Notes: a model not told the origin generated them from the letters alone. Shown: positions 44,811 through 54,131, counted from the first letter of the stretch. The stretch is DNA of 64,000 nucleotides from Streptomyces aureocirculatus (GCF_000720475.1 NZ_JOAP01000014.1:97627-161626); one strand, 5' to 3'. Translations and numbers: made by a program.

Positions 44811-45307
44811 GGGGACCTCCCGGGTGGTGCCTGCCGACGTCACGTGCGTCGCTGCTTCCGCTAGTCGAGTGTGGCCTGCCCGGGTGCAGCCTGCCACAAC
44901 CTTGCCGAGTTGCCCGGCGTGTCGGGCGTGGGCCCTGAACCGCCGTTATGACACGGTTACCTATTCGCAACGCTGAGTGACTGATTTGGTCACCCTGGGC
45001 ACGAGCCCCCATCCGGCGGTCCTGGCTGGCCCCGGGCACCCTGGCTGGAGACCGGACCCAGGGCTCGCAACACTACTCCATTCGGGCCACCCGGGTGGAC
45101 CGGCACGCCGCCGAACTTCTCGGGGTGGAAGGGAGTTGGTGTCGACCCGTCCTGAGCGCGCCCCGCGTACGCGTGGCGCTCTTCACGAAACAGCCGGAAG
45201 CGGAACTATTCGCTTCGCGCGTACGTCCCTTTCTCAGTACCTCGCGTAGCTCATACGTGAACACGTAAGTCATACGTGATGTCGAGAAAGGCAGGCAAGG
45301 TCCGCAG
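44811..45307. promoter_or_regulatory. Divergent promoter region of sepH and a membrane protein gene
   Basis: This 497-bp gap holds the promoters of two divergent genes. Near the membrane-protein start, TCATACGTGA occurs twice (45251-45260 and 45270-45279), and TACGTG-AA-CACGTA (45254-45267) forms an inverted repeat overlapping the first copy. A relatively AT-rich stretch lies near 44945-44990. Confidence 0.5.
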
Positions 45308-46645
45308 ATGCGTGAAAAGCCGGAACCCGGCGCGGAGCCGAAGGGTGTGACGGAGGGCGAGCCGAAGAAGAAGCGGTTCGATCTCAGCGTGCCGCAGGTG
45401 GCGGGGAGCGCCGTCGCGGCCGTGCTGGCCGCGAAGCTCGCGTCCTCCTTCGGCGTCTACGGAACGATCCTCGGCGCCGGCGTGGTGAGCACCATCGCCA
45501 CCAGCGGCGGCACGATATTCCAGCACTTCTTCTCGCGTACGGGCGAGCAGCTACGCGACGTGGCGGTGCAGGCGAAACCGAAGGCCCAGCAGGTCCCGGT
45601 GACTTCGGCGACGCCGGTGCCGGAGACGTTCAGAGCGTCCACGTCAACGTCCGCGACCAGGTCCACGTCCGCTTCGACGTCGGCGGCGGCGTACGCGGGC
45701 CACGGCCCGGTCACCACGACCTGGGGGAAGGCAGCCGCGGACGCCGACCCGACGGCGGCACTCCCGGCGTTCGACCCGGCCGACCCGACCAGGGCACTCC
45801 CCGCGATCGAGGCCGCCGACCCGACGACGGCCCTCCCCAGAGTCGACCCGGCCGACCCGACGGCGGCGCTCCCCGTGGCCGGAACCGACCCCGAGCAGAC
45901 CCAGCTCCTCGGTTCCGTGGACGCCACCCGGATGATGCCGCGCGACCGTCCGGGCGATCAGGAGACCCGGCTGCTGCGCCAGGCCGGACCCGCGACGCCC
46001 AGGGGCCCCGTGCCTCCCGCCGGTCCGGGCCCCGCCCCGGCCCCGCTCCCCTCGGACGAGTTCTCCGGGGCGACCACGCACCGTACCCAGACGCGTAGCT
46101 GGAAGCGGCCGCTGATCGCCGCGGCGCTGGTCTTCGGGGTCTCACTCGGCGGCATCACCACGTACGAGCTGGTGAGCGGCAAGAGCTTCAGCGGCGACGA
46201 CAGCAGCACCACGCTGCGGGACGCCCTGACGAACCACGGTTCGTCGTCGAAGTCGGACGACGAGCCCGCCACCGACGACACCAAGGAGCCGTCGGGCGAC
46301 GGCACGTCCGGGTCGGGCGACGGTTCGCAGCGGGGCAGCGGCACCCCCGAGGACCCGGAGAACAAGCCCTCACCCGGTGACGGCACCGGTTCCGGCGACG
46401 GGTCGGGGAACGGCTCCGGCCAGGGCGGGACCGACGAGAGCGGCAAGGGCACGGGAAGCGGCACCGACAAGGGCGACGGCAGCGGCAAGGGCTCCGGTGA
46501 CGGCGGCTCGAAGACCGACCCGACGCCCACCCCCACGCCGACCCCGACTCCCACGCCGACCCCGACCAACGGCGGCGGCAACGGACCCGGCACCGGCACC
46601 GGCAACGGCAGCGTCCAGGAGCAGCAGCAGACGCCGGAGCAGTGA
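45308..46645 (+). CDS. Membrane protein of unknown function with repetitive Pro/Gly-rich regions
   Basis: The 445-residue protein has a basic N-terminus (PKKKRFDLSVPQVAGSA), a Gly/Ala-rich hydrophobic stretch (about 32-75) and a Ser/Thr-rich segment. Four A-D-P-T-x-A-L-P-type repeats lie at about 140-192, a single membrane helix at about 263-283 (PLIAAALVFGVSLGGITTYEL), and an acidic Gly/Ser/Asp-rich tail ends with a TP dipeptide run and a Gln-rich end. The tail after the helix is probably outside the cell. I recognise it only as a protein often encoded next to sepH; no function can be given. Confidence 0.75.
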   Translation: MREKPEPGAEPKGVTEGEPKKKRFDLSVPQVAGSAVAAVLAAKLASSFGVYGTILGAGVVSTIATSGGTIFQHFFSRTGEQLRDVAVQAKPKAQQVPVTSATPVPETFRASTSTSATRSTSASTSAAAYAGHGPVTTTWGKAAADADPTAALPAFDPADPTRALPAIEAADPTTALPRVDPADPTAALPVAGTDPEQTQLLGSVDATRMMPRDRPGDQETRLLRQAGPATPRGPVPPAGPGPAPAPLPSDEFSGATTHRTQTRSWKRPLIAAALVFGVSLGGITTYELVSGKSFSGDDSSTTLRDALTNHGSSSKSDDEPATDDTKEPSGDGTSGSGDGSQRGSGTPEDPENKPSPGDGTGSGDGSGNGSGQGGTDESGKGTGSGTDKGDGSGKGSGDGGSKTDPTPTPTPTPTPTPTPTNGGGNGPGTGTGNGSVQEQQQTPEQ

Positions 46646-46682
46646 CCGCGGGCCGCGCGGTCCGGGACCGGAACCGGGCCGC

Positions 46683-46766
46683 GCGGCTTCAGCCGCCGAG
46701 AACCCGCCGCGTGGCTTCAGTCGCCGAGAACCCGCCGCGTGGCTTCAGTCGCCGAGAACCCGCCGC
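46683..46766. repeat. 28-bp tandem repeat spanning a gene end (x3)
   Basis: Three direct 28-bp units (46683-46710 with two differences, 46711-46738 and 46739-46766 identical) cover the stop codon of the flavoprotein gene. Each unit carries, on the minus strand, the codons for the terminal RVLGD plus a stop, so the end of the gene has been duplicated into the non-coding flank. Confidence 0.9.
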
Positions 46767-48100
46767 AAGTAGGGGTTGCCGAAGAGCCGGTCCGGGTCGA
46801 GCCGGTCGCGCAGGGCGGTGAACTCGCCGAAGCGCGGGTAGGCCCCTGCCAGGTAGGCGGCGTCACGGGAGTGCAGCTTGCCCCAGTGCGGCCGCCCCTC
46901 GTGGGCGGTGAAGATCTCCTCCGCGGCGCTGAAGTACCTGCGGAACGGGGTGCCTTTGTACAGATGGACGGCGATGTACGCGCTCTCGCGGCCCGAGGCG
47001 GTGGAGAGCGTGATGTCGTCCGAGGGGGCCGTGCGGACCTCGACGGGGAAGCTGACCCGCAGCGAGGACCGCTCGATCATCGACTTCAGCTCGCGCAACG
47101 TGTCCACCAGGGCCGCGCGCGGGACGGCGTACTCCATCTCCACGAAGCGCACGCGGCGCGGGCTGGTGAAGACCTTGTAGGGGATGTCCGTGTAGGTGCG
47201 GGCGGACAGGGCCTTGCTGGAGAGCTTCGCGATGGCGGGGATGGCGGCGGGCACGGCACGGCCGAGGGAATTGACCACCTGGAAGAGGCCGTTGGAGAGG
47301 AGTTCGTCCTCTACGAAGGCGCTGATCGCGCTCGGGGGAGCGGCCGGACCCACGCTGCGGTTGTTGCGCTTGGTGGTGCAGTTGCCGGTGTGCGGGAACC
47401 AGTAGAACTCGAAGTGCTCGTTCTCCGTGACGAGCTGGTCGAATTCGGCGGTGACCCGGTCGAAGGCCATGGGTTCCTCGCGGGCCTGGAGGAAGAAGAC
47501 GGGCTCTACGGAGAACGTGATCGCGCTGATGACACCCAGCGCGCCGAGCCCGATCCTGGCGGCGGCGAAGACGTCCGGGTTCTCGTCCTTGGAGCAGGTC
47601 AGGACGCGTCCGTCGGCGGTGACCAGCTCAAGGGCCGTGATCTGCGCGGCGATCGAGGCCGAGTCCCGGCCCGTGCCGTGCGTCCCGGTGCTGACGGCGC
47701 CCGACACCGTCTGCTCCATGATGTCGCCCATGTTCGTCAGCGACAGGCCCTCGCGGGCCAGCGCGGCGTTCAGGCGCTTGAGCGGGGTGCCCGCCTCCAC
47801 GGTGACCGTGCCCGCCTCGCGGTCGATCCTGCGGATACCGGTGAGGAGGTCGGGCCGCACCAGGAGGCCGTCGGTCGCCGCGGCCGCCGTGAAGGAGTGC
47901 CCGCTGCCGACGGGCTTGACCTTCAGGCCGTCCTCGCGGGCGCCGCGGATCGCGGCGACGAGCTCGTCCCGTGAGGCGGGCGTGGCCTCGCGCGCGGCCC
48001 GCACGGACACGGTGCCCGCCCAGTTACGCCACGTCGCCGGCTTCTTCCCGCCGGTGGCCGTGGTCCCCGCTGCCGTGCCCCTGCCCGTTTCCGTGCTCAT
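46745..48100 (-). CDS. FAD-binding sugar-lactone oxidase (L-gulono/D-arabinono-1,4-lactone oxidase family)
   Basis: The 451-residue flavoprotein has an N-terminal PCMH FAD domain with GSGHSFTAAAATDG (about 65-78, the position where homologues can bind FAD covalently through His) and STGTHGTG. The C-terminal ALO domain contains the family signature HWGKLH. It may oxidise an aldonolactone or alditol; the physiological substrate is unknown. GGGAGG precedes ATG 48100. Its first 77 bp overlap the end of the upstream MFS gene, so the two form an operon. Confidence 0.88.
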   Translation of the reverse strand: MSTETGRGTAAGTTATGGKKPATWRNWAGTVSVRAAREATPASRDELVAAIRGAREDGLKVKPVGSGHSFTAAAATDGLLVRPDLLTGIRRIDREAGTVTVEAGTPLKRLNAALAREGLSLTNMGDIMEQTVSGAVSTGTHGTGRDSASIAAQITALELVTADGRVLTCSKDENPDVFAAARIGLGALGVISAITFSVEPVFFLQAREEPMAFDRVTAEFDQLVTENEHFEFYWFPHTGNCTTKRNNRSVGPAAPPSAISAFVEDELLSNGLFQVVNSLGRAVPAAIPAIAKLSSKALSARTYTDIPYKVFTSPRRVRFVEMEYAVPRAALVDTLRELKSMIERSSLRVSFPVEVRTAPSDDITLSTASGRESAYIAVHLYKGTPFRRYFSAAEEIFTAHEGRPHWGKLHSRDAAYLAGAYPRFGEFTALRDRLDPDRLFGNPYLRRVLGD

Positions 48101-49298
48101 GGGTCCCTCCCCCTCGCTGCGCCGGCCGCTGCAGCCGGCGATAGCCCAGGAACGCCACCACGACCGCGACGGCCCCGGACACTCCCGGGACCGTGTACCC
48201 CGCGCGCGCCCCCGCAGCGTCGATCACCCAGCCCGCCACGGAGGAGCCGAGCGCCACACCGACGGCGAGTCCTGTGCTGACCCAGGTCATGCCCTCGGTC
48301 AGCTTCGCGCGTGGTACGTGCTGTTCGACGAGGGCCATCGTCGTGATCATCGTCGGTGCGATGGACAGGCCCGCGACGAAGAGCGCCGCGGCAAGGAACG
48401 GCAGGTTCCCGGCCAGTTGAAGCGGGATCATACTCACGGCCATCGCACAGACACCCAGCAGCCATCTGCGGGCGGGCGCCCCCTTGAAGTGCAGAAGACC
48501 GAAGCCCACCCCCGCCAGACAGGAACCGAGGGCATAGACGGCGAGCACCAGGCTCGCGGCGCCCTTGTGGCCCTCGTCCTCCGCGAACGCCACCGTCACC
48601 ACGTCCACGGCGCCGAAGATCGCCCCGGTCGCGACGAACGTGGCCACCAGGACCTGGAGGCCACCGGCCCGCAGCGCGGAGCCACCGGTGTGGTGCTCCC
48701 GCGGGTGCGGCACCGGCTCGGTGGCGCGCTGCGCCGTCAGCCAGAAGACGCCGACGGCCAGGAAGACACCGGCGAGCAGCGGCCCGGCCTCGGGGAACCA
48801 CACCGTGGACAGCCCGATGGAGATGATCGGTCCGAAGATGAAGCAGATCTCGTCGACGACGGACTCGAAGGAGTACGCCGTGTGCAGTTGCGGGGTGTCG
48901 CGGTACAGGGCCGCCCAGCGGGACCTGACCATCGAGCCCACACTCGGCACGCAGCCGACGAGGGCGGCGCAGACGAACAGCGTCCAGTCCGGGGCCTCGA
49001 ACTTCGCGGCGAGCAGCAGTCCCGCCACCGCGACCAGGGACACCAGCGTCGCGGGCCTGAGCACCCGCCGCTGGCCGTGCCGGTCCACGAGCCGGGAGAT
49101 CTGCGGGCCGATCGCCGCGGCCGACAGCGCGACGGTGGCCGACAGGGCGCCCGCGAGGCCGTACCGGCCGGTGAGCTGGGAGACCATCGTGACGATGCCG
49201 ATGCCCATCATCGACAGCGGCATCCGCCCGAGGAAGCCCGCGACGGAGAACCCCAGGGAGCCGGGGGCGGCGAATATGGCGCGGTAGGGGCTCGGCAC
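48024..49298 (-). CDS. Major facilitator superfamily transporter
   Basis: The 424-residue protein has 12 predicted transmembrane helices, the loop 2-3 pattern RLVDRHGQRRVLRP characteristic of MFS, and a His/Gly-rich C-terminal tail (HEHGNGQGHGSGDHGH) that may bind metal or simply be low-complexity. The GTG start has GGAG five bases upstream. It overlaps the following flavoprotein gene by 77 bp in another frame, implying co-expression and possibly transport of the oxidase substrate or product. The substrate cannot be assigned. Confidence 0.88.
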   Translation of the reverse strand: MPSPYRAIFAAPGSLGFSVAGFLGRMPLSMMGIGIVTMVSQLTGRYGLAGALSATVALSAAAIGPQISRLVDRHGQRRVLRPATLVSLVAVAGLLLAAKFEAPDWTLFVCAALVGCVPSVGSMVRSRWAALYRDTPQLHTAYSFESVVDEICFIFGPIISIGLSTVWFPEAGPLLAGVFLAVGVFWLTAQRATEPVPHPREHHTGGSALRAGGLQVLVATFVATGAIFGAVDVVTVAFAEDEGHKGAASLVLAVYALGSCLAGVGFGLLHFKGAPARRWLLGVCAMAVSMIPLQLAGNLPFLAAALFVAGLSIAPTMITTMALVEQHVPRAKLTEGMTWVSTGLAVGVALGSSVAGWVIDAAGARAGYTVPGVSGAVAVVVAFLGYRRLQRPAQRGGGTHEHGNGQGHGSGDHGHRREEAGDVA

Positions 49299-49492
49299 AT
49301 GGACTCCGCGGAGGCGCCGGAGCGCGCGGGGGCGCGACCGCTCCGGGTAAGGCGTGAAGATGGCTGATACAGCTTACGGCTGCCGAGGCGGGGCGCGCAC
49401 CGTGTTTTCCGGAGGTGCCCGGGGGCTCCCTGGGCACGCGCCCCAGGGTGGCGGTTTCCGCCCTGTCAGTGGCGGGTGGCAGGATCACATAC

Positions 49493-50620
49493 ATGTCCGA
49501 AGCGCTGGATCCCACTCCCTATGACGCCCTGCTGCTGCTCTCGTTCGGCGGCCCCGAAGGGCCGGACGACGTGGTCCCGTTCCTGGAGAACGTGACGCGT
49601 GGCCGCGGCATCCCCAAGGAGCGCCTGAAGGAGGTGGGGCAGCACTACTTCCTCTTCGGTGGCGTGAGCCCCATCAACGACCAGAACCGCACCCTCCTGG
49701 AGGCCCTGCGCGAGGACTTCGCGGAGCACGGCCTGGACCTGCCGGTGTACTGGGGCAACCGCAACTGGTCGCCGTACCTGACGGACACCCTGCGCGACCT
49801 TGTCAGGGACGGCCGCCGCCGCGTCCTCGTCCTTGCCACCAGCGCGTACGCGTCGTACTCGGGCTGCCGGCAGTACCGCGAGGACCTCGCGGCCGCTCTC
49901 GCCACCCTCCGCGCGGAGGGCCTCGACGTGCCCCGCGTGGACAAGCTGCGGCACTACTTCAACCACCCCGGCTTCGTGCGCCCGATGATCGAAGGCGTCC
50001 TGAAGTCCCTTGCGGACCTCCCCGAAGAGGTCCGCGACGGCGCGCACCTGGCCTTCACCACGCACTCCATCCCCACCGCCGCGGCCGACACCTCGGGCCC
50101 GGCGGAGGGCCATGGCGACGGCGGCGCGTACGTGCGCCAGCACCTGGACGTGGCCCGTGTCGTAGCCGACGCGGTGCGCGCGGAGACCGGCGTGGACCAC
50201 CCCTGGGAGCTGGTCTACCAGTCGCGCAGCGGCGCCCCGCACATCCCGTGGCTGGAGCCGGACATCTGCGACCACCTCCAGGAGCGGCACGAGGCCGGGG
50301 CCCCCGCCGTGGTCATGGTCCCGATCGGCTTCGTCTCGGACCACATGGAGGTCCTGTACGACCTCGACACCGAGGCCACGGCGAAGGCCGCGGAGCTAGG
50401 CCTGCCGGTGCGCCGCTCGGCCACCGTCGGCGCCGACCCGCGGTTCGCCGCGGCGGTCCGCGACCTTGTCCTTGAGCGCGCCGCCGCCGAGACCGGCCGC
50501 CCCGCGACGCCGTGCGCCCTGGGCGCGCTCGGCCCCGGCCACGACCTGTGTCCCGTGGGCTGCTGCCCGGCCCGCACCCCGAAGCCCGCCGCCGCGGGCG
50601 CCGACAGCCCGTACGCATAG
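49493..50620 (+). CDS. hemH: Ferrochelatase (coproporphyrin III type in actinobacteria)
   Basis: The 375-residue enzyme inserts ferrous iron into a porphyrin. In actinobacteria the substrate is coproporphyrin III, hence the alternative name CpfC. Seen are [21 protein letters not shown] at the start (one continuous N-terminal motif, about residues 14-34), catalytic His in [22 protein letters not shown], and the C-terminal Cys cluster around [18 protein letters not shown] that ligates a [2Fe-2S] cluster. AGGA precedes the ATG by nine bases. It may be co-transcribed with the following gene, 90 bp away. Confidence 0.93.
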   Translation: MSEALDPTPYDALLLLSFGGPEGPDDVVPFLENVTRGRGIPKERLKEVGQHYFLFGGVSPINDQNRTLLEALREDFAEHGLDLPVYWGNRNWSPYLTDTLRDLVRDGRRRVLVLATSAYASYSGCRQYREDLAAALATLRAEGLDVPRVDKLRHYFNHPGFVRPMIEGVLKSLADLPEEVRDGAHLAFTTHSIPTAAADTSGPAEGHGDGGAYVRQHLDVARVVADAVRAETGVDHPWELVYQSRSGAPHIPWLEPDICDHLQERHEAGAPAVVMVPIGFVSDHMEVLYDLDTEATAKAAELGLPVRRSATVGADPRFAAAVRDLVLERAAAETGRPATPCALGALGPGHDLCPVGCCPARTPKPAAAGADSPYA

Positions 50621-50650
50621 CGCGCCCCGCGCGTACCGGCGCGCGCCCCG

Positions 50651-50690
50651 CACGACCCGAGGCGCGCGCGCACGACCCGAGGCGCGCGCC
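50651..50690 (+). repeat. 20-bp tandem duplication
   Basis: CACGACCCGAGGCGCGCGCG (50651-50670) is repeated at 50671-50690 with one final mismatch, in the 90-bp gap between hemH and the phosphatase gene. Confidence 0.88.
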
Positions 50691-50710
50691 CCGCACGACC
50701 AAGGAGCACC

Positions 50711-51553
50711 GTGACCGACCCCGCCCGGCAGGACCAACGACAGGACCACCAACGGCAGGACCAGCTCAAGGCCGAACTGCTCGCCGTCGCCCTGGAGGCC
50801 GCCGACCGCGCCGGTGACCTGCTGCGCGACGGCCGCCCGGCCGATCTGGGCGTCGCCGCCACCAAGAGCAGCGCCGTCGACGTCGTCACCGAGATGGACC
50901 TCGCCTCGGAGAAGCTGATCACGGACTTCTTCGCCGAGCGCAGGCCCGGCGACGGCGTCCTCGGCGAGGAGGGCGCGAACCACGAGGGCACCAGCGGTGT
51001 CCAGTGGGTCATCGACCCCATCGACGGCACGGTGAACTACCTGTACGGGCGCCCGGACTGGGCGGTGTCCATCGCGGCCCGCAAGGACGGCGAGACCTTC
51101 GTCGGCGTCGTGCACGCGCCCGTGCGCGGCGAGACGTTCCGCGCGGTGCTCGGCCAGGGCGCGTACGTCGGTGACACACCCCTGCGGGTCCGCACGGCAC
51201 CCCCGTTCGAGCAGGCCCTCGTCGGCACGGGCTTCGGGTACATCGCCGAGCGGCGGGTCCGCCAGGCCGAGGTCGTCGCGCAGTTGCTGCCGCGGGTACG
51301 GGACATCCGGCGCGGCGGCTCCGCGGCCATCGACCTGTGCGACGTGGCGGCGGGCCGCCTGGACGCGTACTACGAACGGGGCCTGAACCCCTGGGACTTC
51401 GCGGCCGGCGACCTCATCGCCCGGGAGGCGGGCGCCCGCACCGGTGGACGCCCCGGAGAGCCCCTGTCGGGCGAGCTGACGGTAGCGGGCCCGCCCGGCC
51501 TCTTCGAGCCGCTCCAGAGCCTCCTCGACGGCCTCGGAGCCTGGCACGACTGA
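50711..51553 (+). CDS. Inositol-monophosphatase-family phosphatase
   Basis: The 280-residue Mg-dependent phosphatase has the metal-binding motifs GEEG (about residues 80-83), WVIDPIDGTVNY and NPWDFAAGDLIAREAGA. By family it hydrolyses myo-inositol phosphate or a related phosphomonoester (histidinol phosphate and PAP phosphatases share this fold). The first 20 residues are a Gln/Asp/Arg-rich leader. The GTG start follows AAGGAG. It ends before an unusually strong hairpin. Confidence 0.9.
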   Translation: MTDPARQDQRQDHQRQDQLKAELLAVALEAADRAGDLLRDGRPADLGVAATKSSAVDVVTEMDLASEKLITDFFAERRPGDGVLGEEGANHEGTSGVQWVIDPIDGTVNYLYGRPDWAVSIAARKDGETFVGVVHAPVRGETFRAVLGQGAYVGDTPLRVRTAPPFEQALVGTGFGYIAERRVRQAEVVAQLLPRVRDIRRGGSAAIDLCDVAAGRLDAYYERGLNPWDFAAGDLIAREAGARTGGRPGEPLSGELTVAGPPGLFEPLQSLLDGLGAWHD

Positions 51554-51605
51554 GACGGGCCCGCCTCGGCCACCCACACGGTCACCGCACATGACGGCAC
51601 CCGGC

Positions 51606-51647
51606 GACCGGACCCGCCCGACCGGACCCGCCCGACCGGACCCGCCC
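51606..51647 (+). repeat. 14-bp tandem repeat (GACCGGACCCGCCC x3)
   Basis: Three perfect units lie 52 bp past the phosphatase gene stop, followed by a partial copy. A direct repeat of CACCGCACATGAC flanks the array (51584-51596 and 51661-51673). Confidence 0.9.
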
Positions 51648-51669
51648 GACCGCACCCGGCCACCGCACA

Positions 51670-51713
51670 TGACAGGGCCCCGGCACCTTGAGCGAGGTGC
51701 CGGGGCCCTGTCA
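51670..51713. terminator. 19-bp perfect-stem bidirectional terminator
   Basis: TGACAGGGCCCCGGCACCT (51670-51688) pairs perfectly with AGGTGCCGGGGCCCTGTCA (51695-51713) over a 6-nt loop. It is the longest stem in the window and separates convergent genes. Confidence 0.95.
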
Positions 51714-51748
51714 CGAGCGAATGCGACCGGACGCTGGAGACGTCCCGG

Positions 51749-51922
51749 TCAGGAGGTCAGGGCGGCGACCTCCACGCCGTGCTCGGCCGCCAGGCGGTGC
51801 AGGTCCTCCAGCTCGGCCAGTTCGACCTCTGCCAGGAACTCGTCGCCTGTCTCGCGGGCCCGCGTGAGGTCGGACTCCGTGGTCTTTATGCGCTGCAGGA
51901 GACCTGCGGTGAATGCGTCCAT
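51749..51922 (-). CDS. Conserved small acidic helical protein (57 residues)
   Basis: The protein from ATG 51922 (MDAFTAGLLQRI) is short, acidic and predicted helical, with a Glu/Leu-rich amphipathic stretch in its second half. GAGGGGGCG precedes the start; a longer frame upstream is less plausible. I recall small proteins of this kind encoded beside cutR in other Streptomyces, which supports it as a real gene, but no function is known. It is divergent from cutR. Confidence 0.7.
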   Translation of the reverse strand: MDAFTAGLLQRIKTTESDLTRARETGDEFLAEVELAELEDLHRLAAEHGVEVAALTS

Positions 51923-52240
51923 GGTTGCGCCCCCTCGGCTGGGTCGTGGGTCGGTGGCACGGGGGTGTGCCGTGGAGAAGGGGCGATCACGTCCGGCGCC
52001 CGCTGCGTGAAGCAGGTCGTGGCGTGCCACATACGAAGCGTGATCGCGGGGTGTAAGGCCGTCCTCCCCCCGCCCTGTCCCACGGAAACCTCAACCGGAC
52101 CAGAAAATCCCGCATTCCCGGGGCCCCAGACCGCCTTACAGCCGGTTTATGGCCGAAAGGGGCAGGATGGAGCCCTCACTCAACGTAGAAGACCTGCCCC
52201 GCCGTGGCTGCGCGCGGGGCACAGAGGAAGGACAAGCGAC
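51923..52240. promoter_or_regulatory. Divergent region upstream of cutR
   Basis: This 318-bp gap contains GGGGCAGG (52159-52166) and CCTGCCCC (52193-52200) arms flanking a 26-nt centre, and GAGGAAGGA as the cutR ribosome-binding site. No promoter hexamers are convincing. Confidence 0.45.
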
Positions 52241-52894
52241 GTGCGCGTACTCGTCGTCGAGGACGAGCAACTGCTCGCCGATGCGGTGGCCACCGGACTG
52301 CGCCGGGAGGCCATGGCAGTCGACGTCGTGTACGACGGTGCGGCCGCCCTGGAGCGCATCGGCGTGAACGACTACGACGTGGTCGTCCTGGACCGTGACC
52401 TGCCGGTCGTCCACGGCGACGACGTCTGCCGCAAAATCGTCGAGCTCGGCATGCCCACGCGCGTGCTGATGCTGACCGCGTCCGGCGACGTCAGCGACCG
52501 CGTCGAGGGCCTGGAGATCGGCGCCGACGACTATCTCCCCAAGCCGTTCGCGTTCAGCGAGCTCACGGCCCGCGTGCGCGCCCTGGGGCGGCGCACCAGC
52601 GTGCCGCTGCCGCCCGTCCTCGAGCGCGCCGGCATCAAGCTCGACCCGAACCGCCGCGAGGTCTTCCGGGAGGGCAGGGAGATCCAGCTCGCGCCCAAGG
52701 AGTTCGCCGTCCTTGAGGTGCTGCTGCGCAGCGAGGGCGCGGTGGTCTCCGCCGAGCAGCTCCTGGAGAAGGCCTGGGACGAGAACACGGACCCGTTCAC
52801 CAACGTCGTCCGCGTCACGGTCATGACCCTGCGCCGCAAGCTCGGCGAGCCCGCCGTCATCGTGACCGTGCCGGGCTCCGGCTACCGGATCTGA
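52241..52894 (+). CDS. cutR: Response regulator CutR (OmpR/PhoB family)
   Basis: The 217-residue protein has a receiver domain starting VRVLVVEDEQLLAD, with the phospho-acceptor Asp in VVVLDRDLPVV (about residue 50) and Lys in YLPKPF, followed by a PhoB-type winged helix ending GEPAVIVTVPGSGYRI. The GTG start has GAGGAAGGA upstream; the following kinase starts 5 bp after the stop. CutRS is a conserved Streptomyces system that influences antibiotic production and, in recent work, secretion or redox stress genes. Confidence 0.95.
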   Translation: MRVLVVEDEQLLADAVATGLRREAMAVDVVYDGAAALERIGVNDYDVVVLDRDLPVVHGDDVCRKIVELGMPTRVLMLTASGDVSDRVEGLEIGADDYLPKPFAFSELTARVRALGRRTSVPLPPVLERAGIKLDPNRREVFREGREIQLAPKEFAVLEVLLRSEGAVVSAEQLLEKAWDENTDPFTNVVRVTVMTLRRKLGEPAVIVTVPGSGYRI

Positions 52895-52898
52895 GCCG

Positions 52899-54131
52899 GT
52901 GGCCGCGACCCCCGCGCCTCCGGCGGCGCCCCCGAAGCCCACCTGGGACCCGCGCAAGGTCGAGCCGCCCTTCCCGTGGCTGCGCCCGACCATCCGCATA
53001 CGGCTCACGCTGCTGTACGGCGGCATGTTCCTGATCGCGGGCATCCTGCTGCTCTCGATCATCTACCTGCTCGCGGCACAGGCGCTGAACGTGGGCAGCG
53101 AGCTGCCGTTCAAGATCGTCTCGGGCAAGGTGACGAGCGAGGTCTGCAACCTTCCCGGCCAGGCCTCGCCCAGCGACTTCAACCAGGCGATGAACGACTG
53201 CGTCAACACCCGGCGCCAGCACGCCCTGGACAACCTCCTGAGCCGCTCCCTGCTGGCCCTGCTCGGACTCGCGGTGATCGCCTTCGCCTTCGGGTACGCG
53301 ATGGCGGGCCGCGTCCTGTCCCCGCTCGGCCGCATCACGCGCACGGCCCGCAGGGTGGCCGGCACGGATCTGAGCCGCCGTATCGAACTGGACGGGCCCG
53401 ACGACGAGTTGAAGGAGCTTTCGGACACCTTCGACGAGATGCTGGACCGCCTCGAGCGAGCCTTCACCGCCCAGCAGCGCTTCGTGGGCAACGCCTCGCA
53501 CGAACTGCGCACCCCGCTCGCGATCAACCGCACGCTCCTTGAAGTACACCTGTCCGACCCCGGCGCGCCCGTGGAGCTGCAGCAGCTCGGCAAGACGCTC
53601 CTCGCCACCAACGAGCGCAGCGAGCAGCTCGTGGAGGGCCTGCTCCTGCTCGCCCGCAGCGACAACCAGATAGTGGAGCGCAAGCCCGTGGACCTCGCCG
53701 AGGTGGCGGGCCAGGCCGTCGACCAGGCGCGCTCCGAGGCCGAGGAGAAGGGCGTCGAGATCCGCGGTGAGCGGGGCCCCGCGGTGGTGCAGGGCAATGG
53801 CGTCCTCCTGGAGCGCATCGCGCTGAACCTCGTACAGAACGCGGTGCGCTACAACCAGAAGGAGGGGGGCTGGGTCGAGGTGACCACGGAGGCTCAGCAC
53901 GGGCAGGCCGTCCTCGTGGTGACCAACACCGGTCCCGTCGTCCCGGCGTACGAGATCGACAGCCTTTTCGAGCCTTTCCGCAGGCTCCGCACGGAGCGCA
54001 CCGGGAGCGACAAGGGCGTGGGTCTCGGCCTGTCCATCGCCCGGTCGGTGGCGCGGGCCCACGGGGGCCGTATCATCGCGGAGCCGCGCGAGGGGGGTGG
54101 CCTCGTGATGCGAGTCACCCTGCCGATCTGA
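52899..54131 (+). CDS. cutS: Sensor histidine kinase CutS
   Basis: The 410-residue kinase has a Pro-rich N-terminus, a transmembrane helix at about 40-62, a short extracytoplasmic domain (about 63-110) containing just two cysteines (in SEVCNLPG and NDCVNT), a second helix near 118-138, HAMP, HisKA with the phospho-acceptor His in NASHELRTPLA, and HATPase with LNLVQNAVRYN and GVGLGLSIAR. The paired extracellular Cys fit reports that CutS senses disulfide or secretion status. GTG 52899 lies 4 bp after the cutR stop. Disulfide sensing is literature-based; the Cys pair is seen. Confidence 0.95.
   Translation: MAATPAPPAAPPKPTWDPRKVEPPFPWLRPTIRIRLTLLYGGMFLIAGILLLSIIYLLAAQALNVGSELPFKIVSGKVTSEVCNLPGQASPSDFNQAMNDCVNTRRQHALDNLLSRSLLALLGLAVIAFAFGYAMAGRVLSPLGRITRTARRVAGTDLSRRIELDGPDDELKELSDTFDEMLDRLERAFTAQQRFVGNASHELRTPLAINRTLLEVHLSDPGAPVELQQLGKTLLATNERSEQLVEGLLLLARSDNQIVERKPVDLAEVAGQAVDQARSEAEEKGVEIRGERGPAVVQGNGVLLERIALNLVQNAVRYNQKEGGWVEVTTEAQHGQAVLVVTNTGPVVPAYEIDSLFEPFRRLRTERTGSDKGVGLGLSIARSVARAHGGRIIAEPREGGGLVMRVTLPI

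Noticed and set aside
46683..46766. Direct repeats resembling a CRISPR array
   Set aside because: The units are contiguous with no spacers, and no cas genes are nearby. They are tandem duplications.
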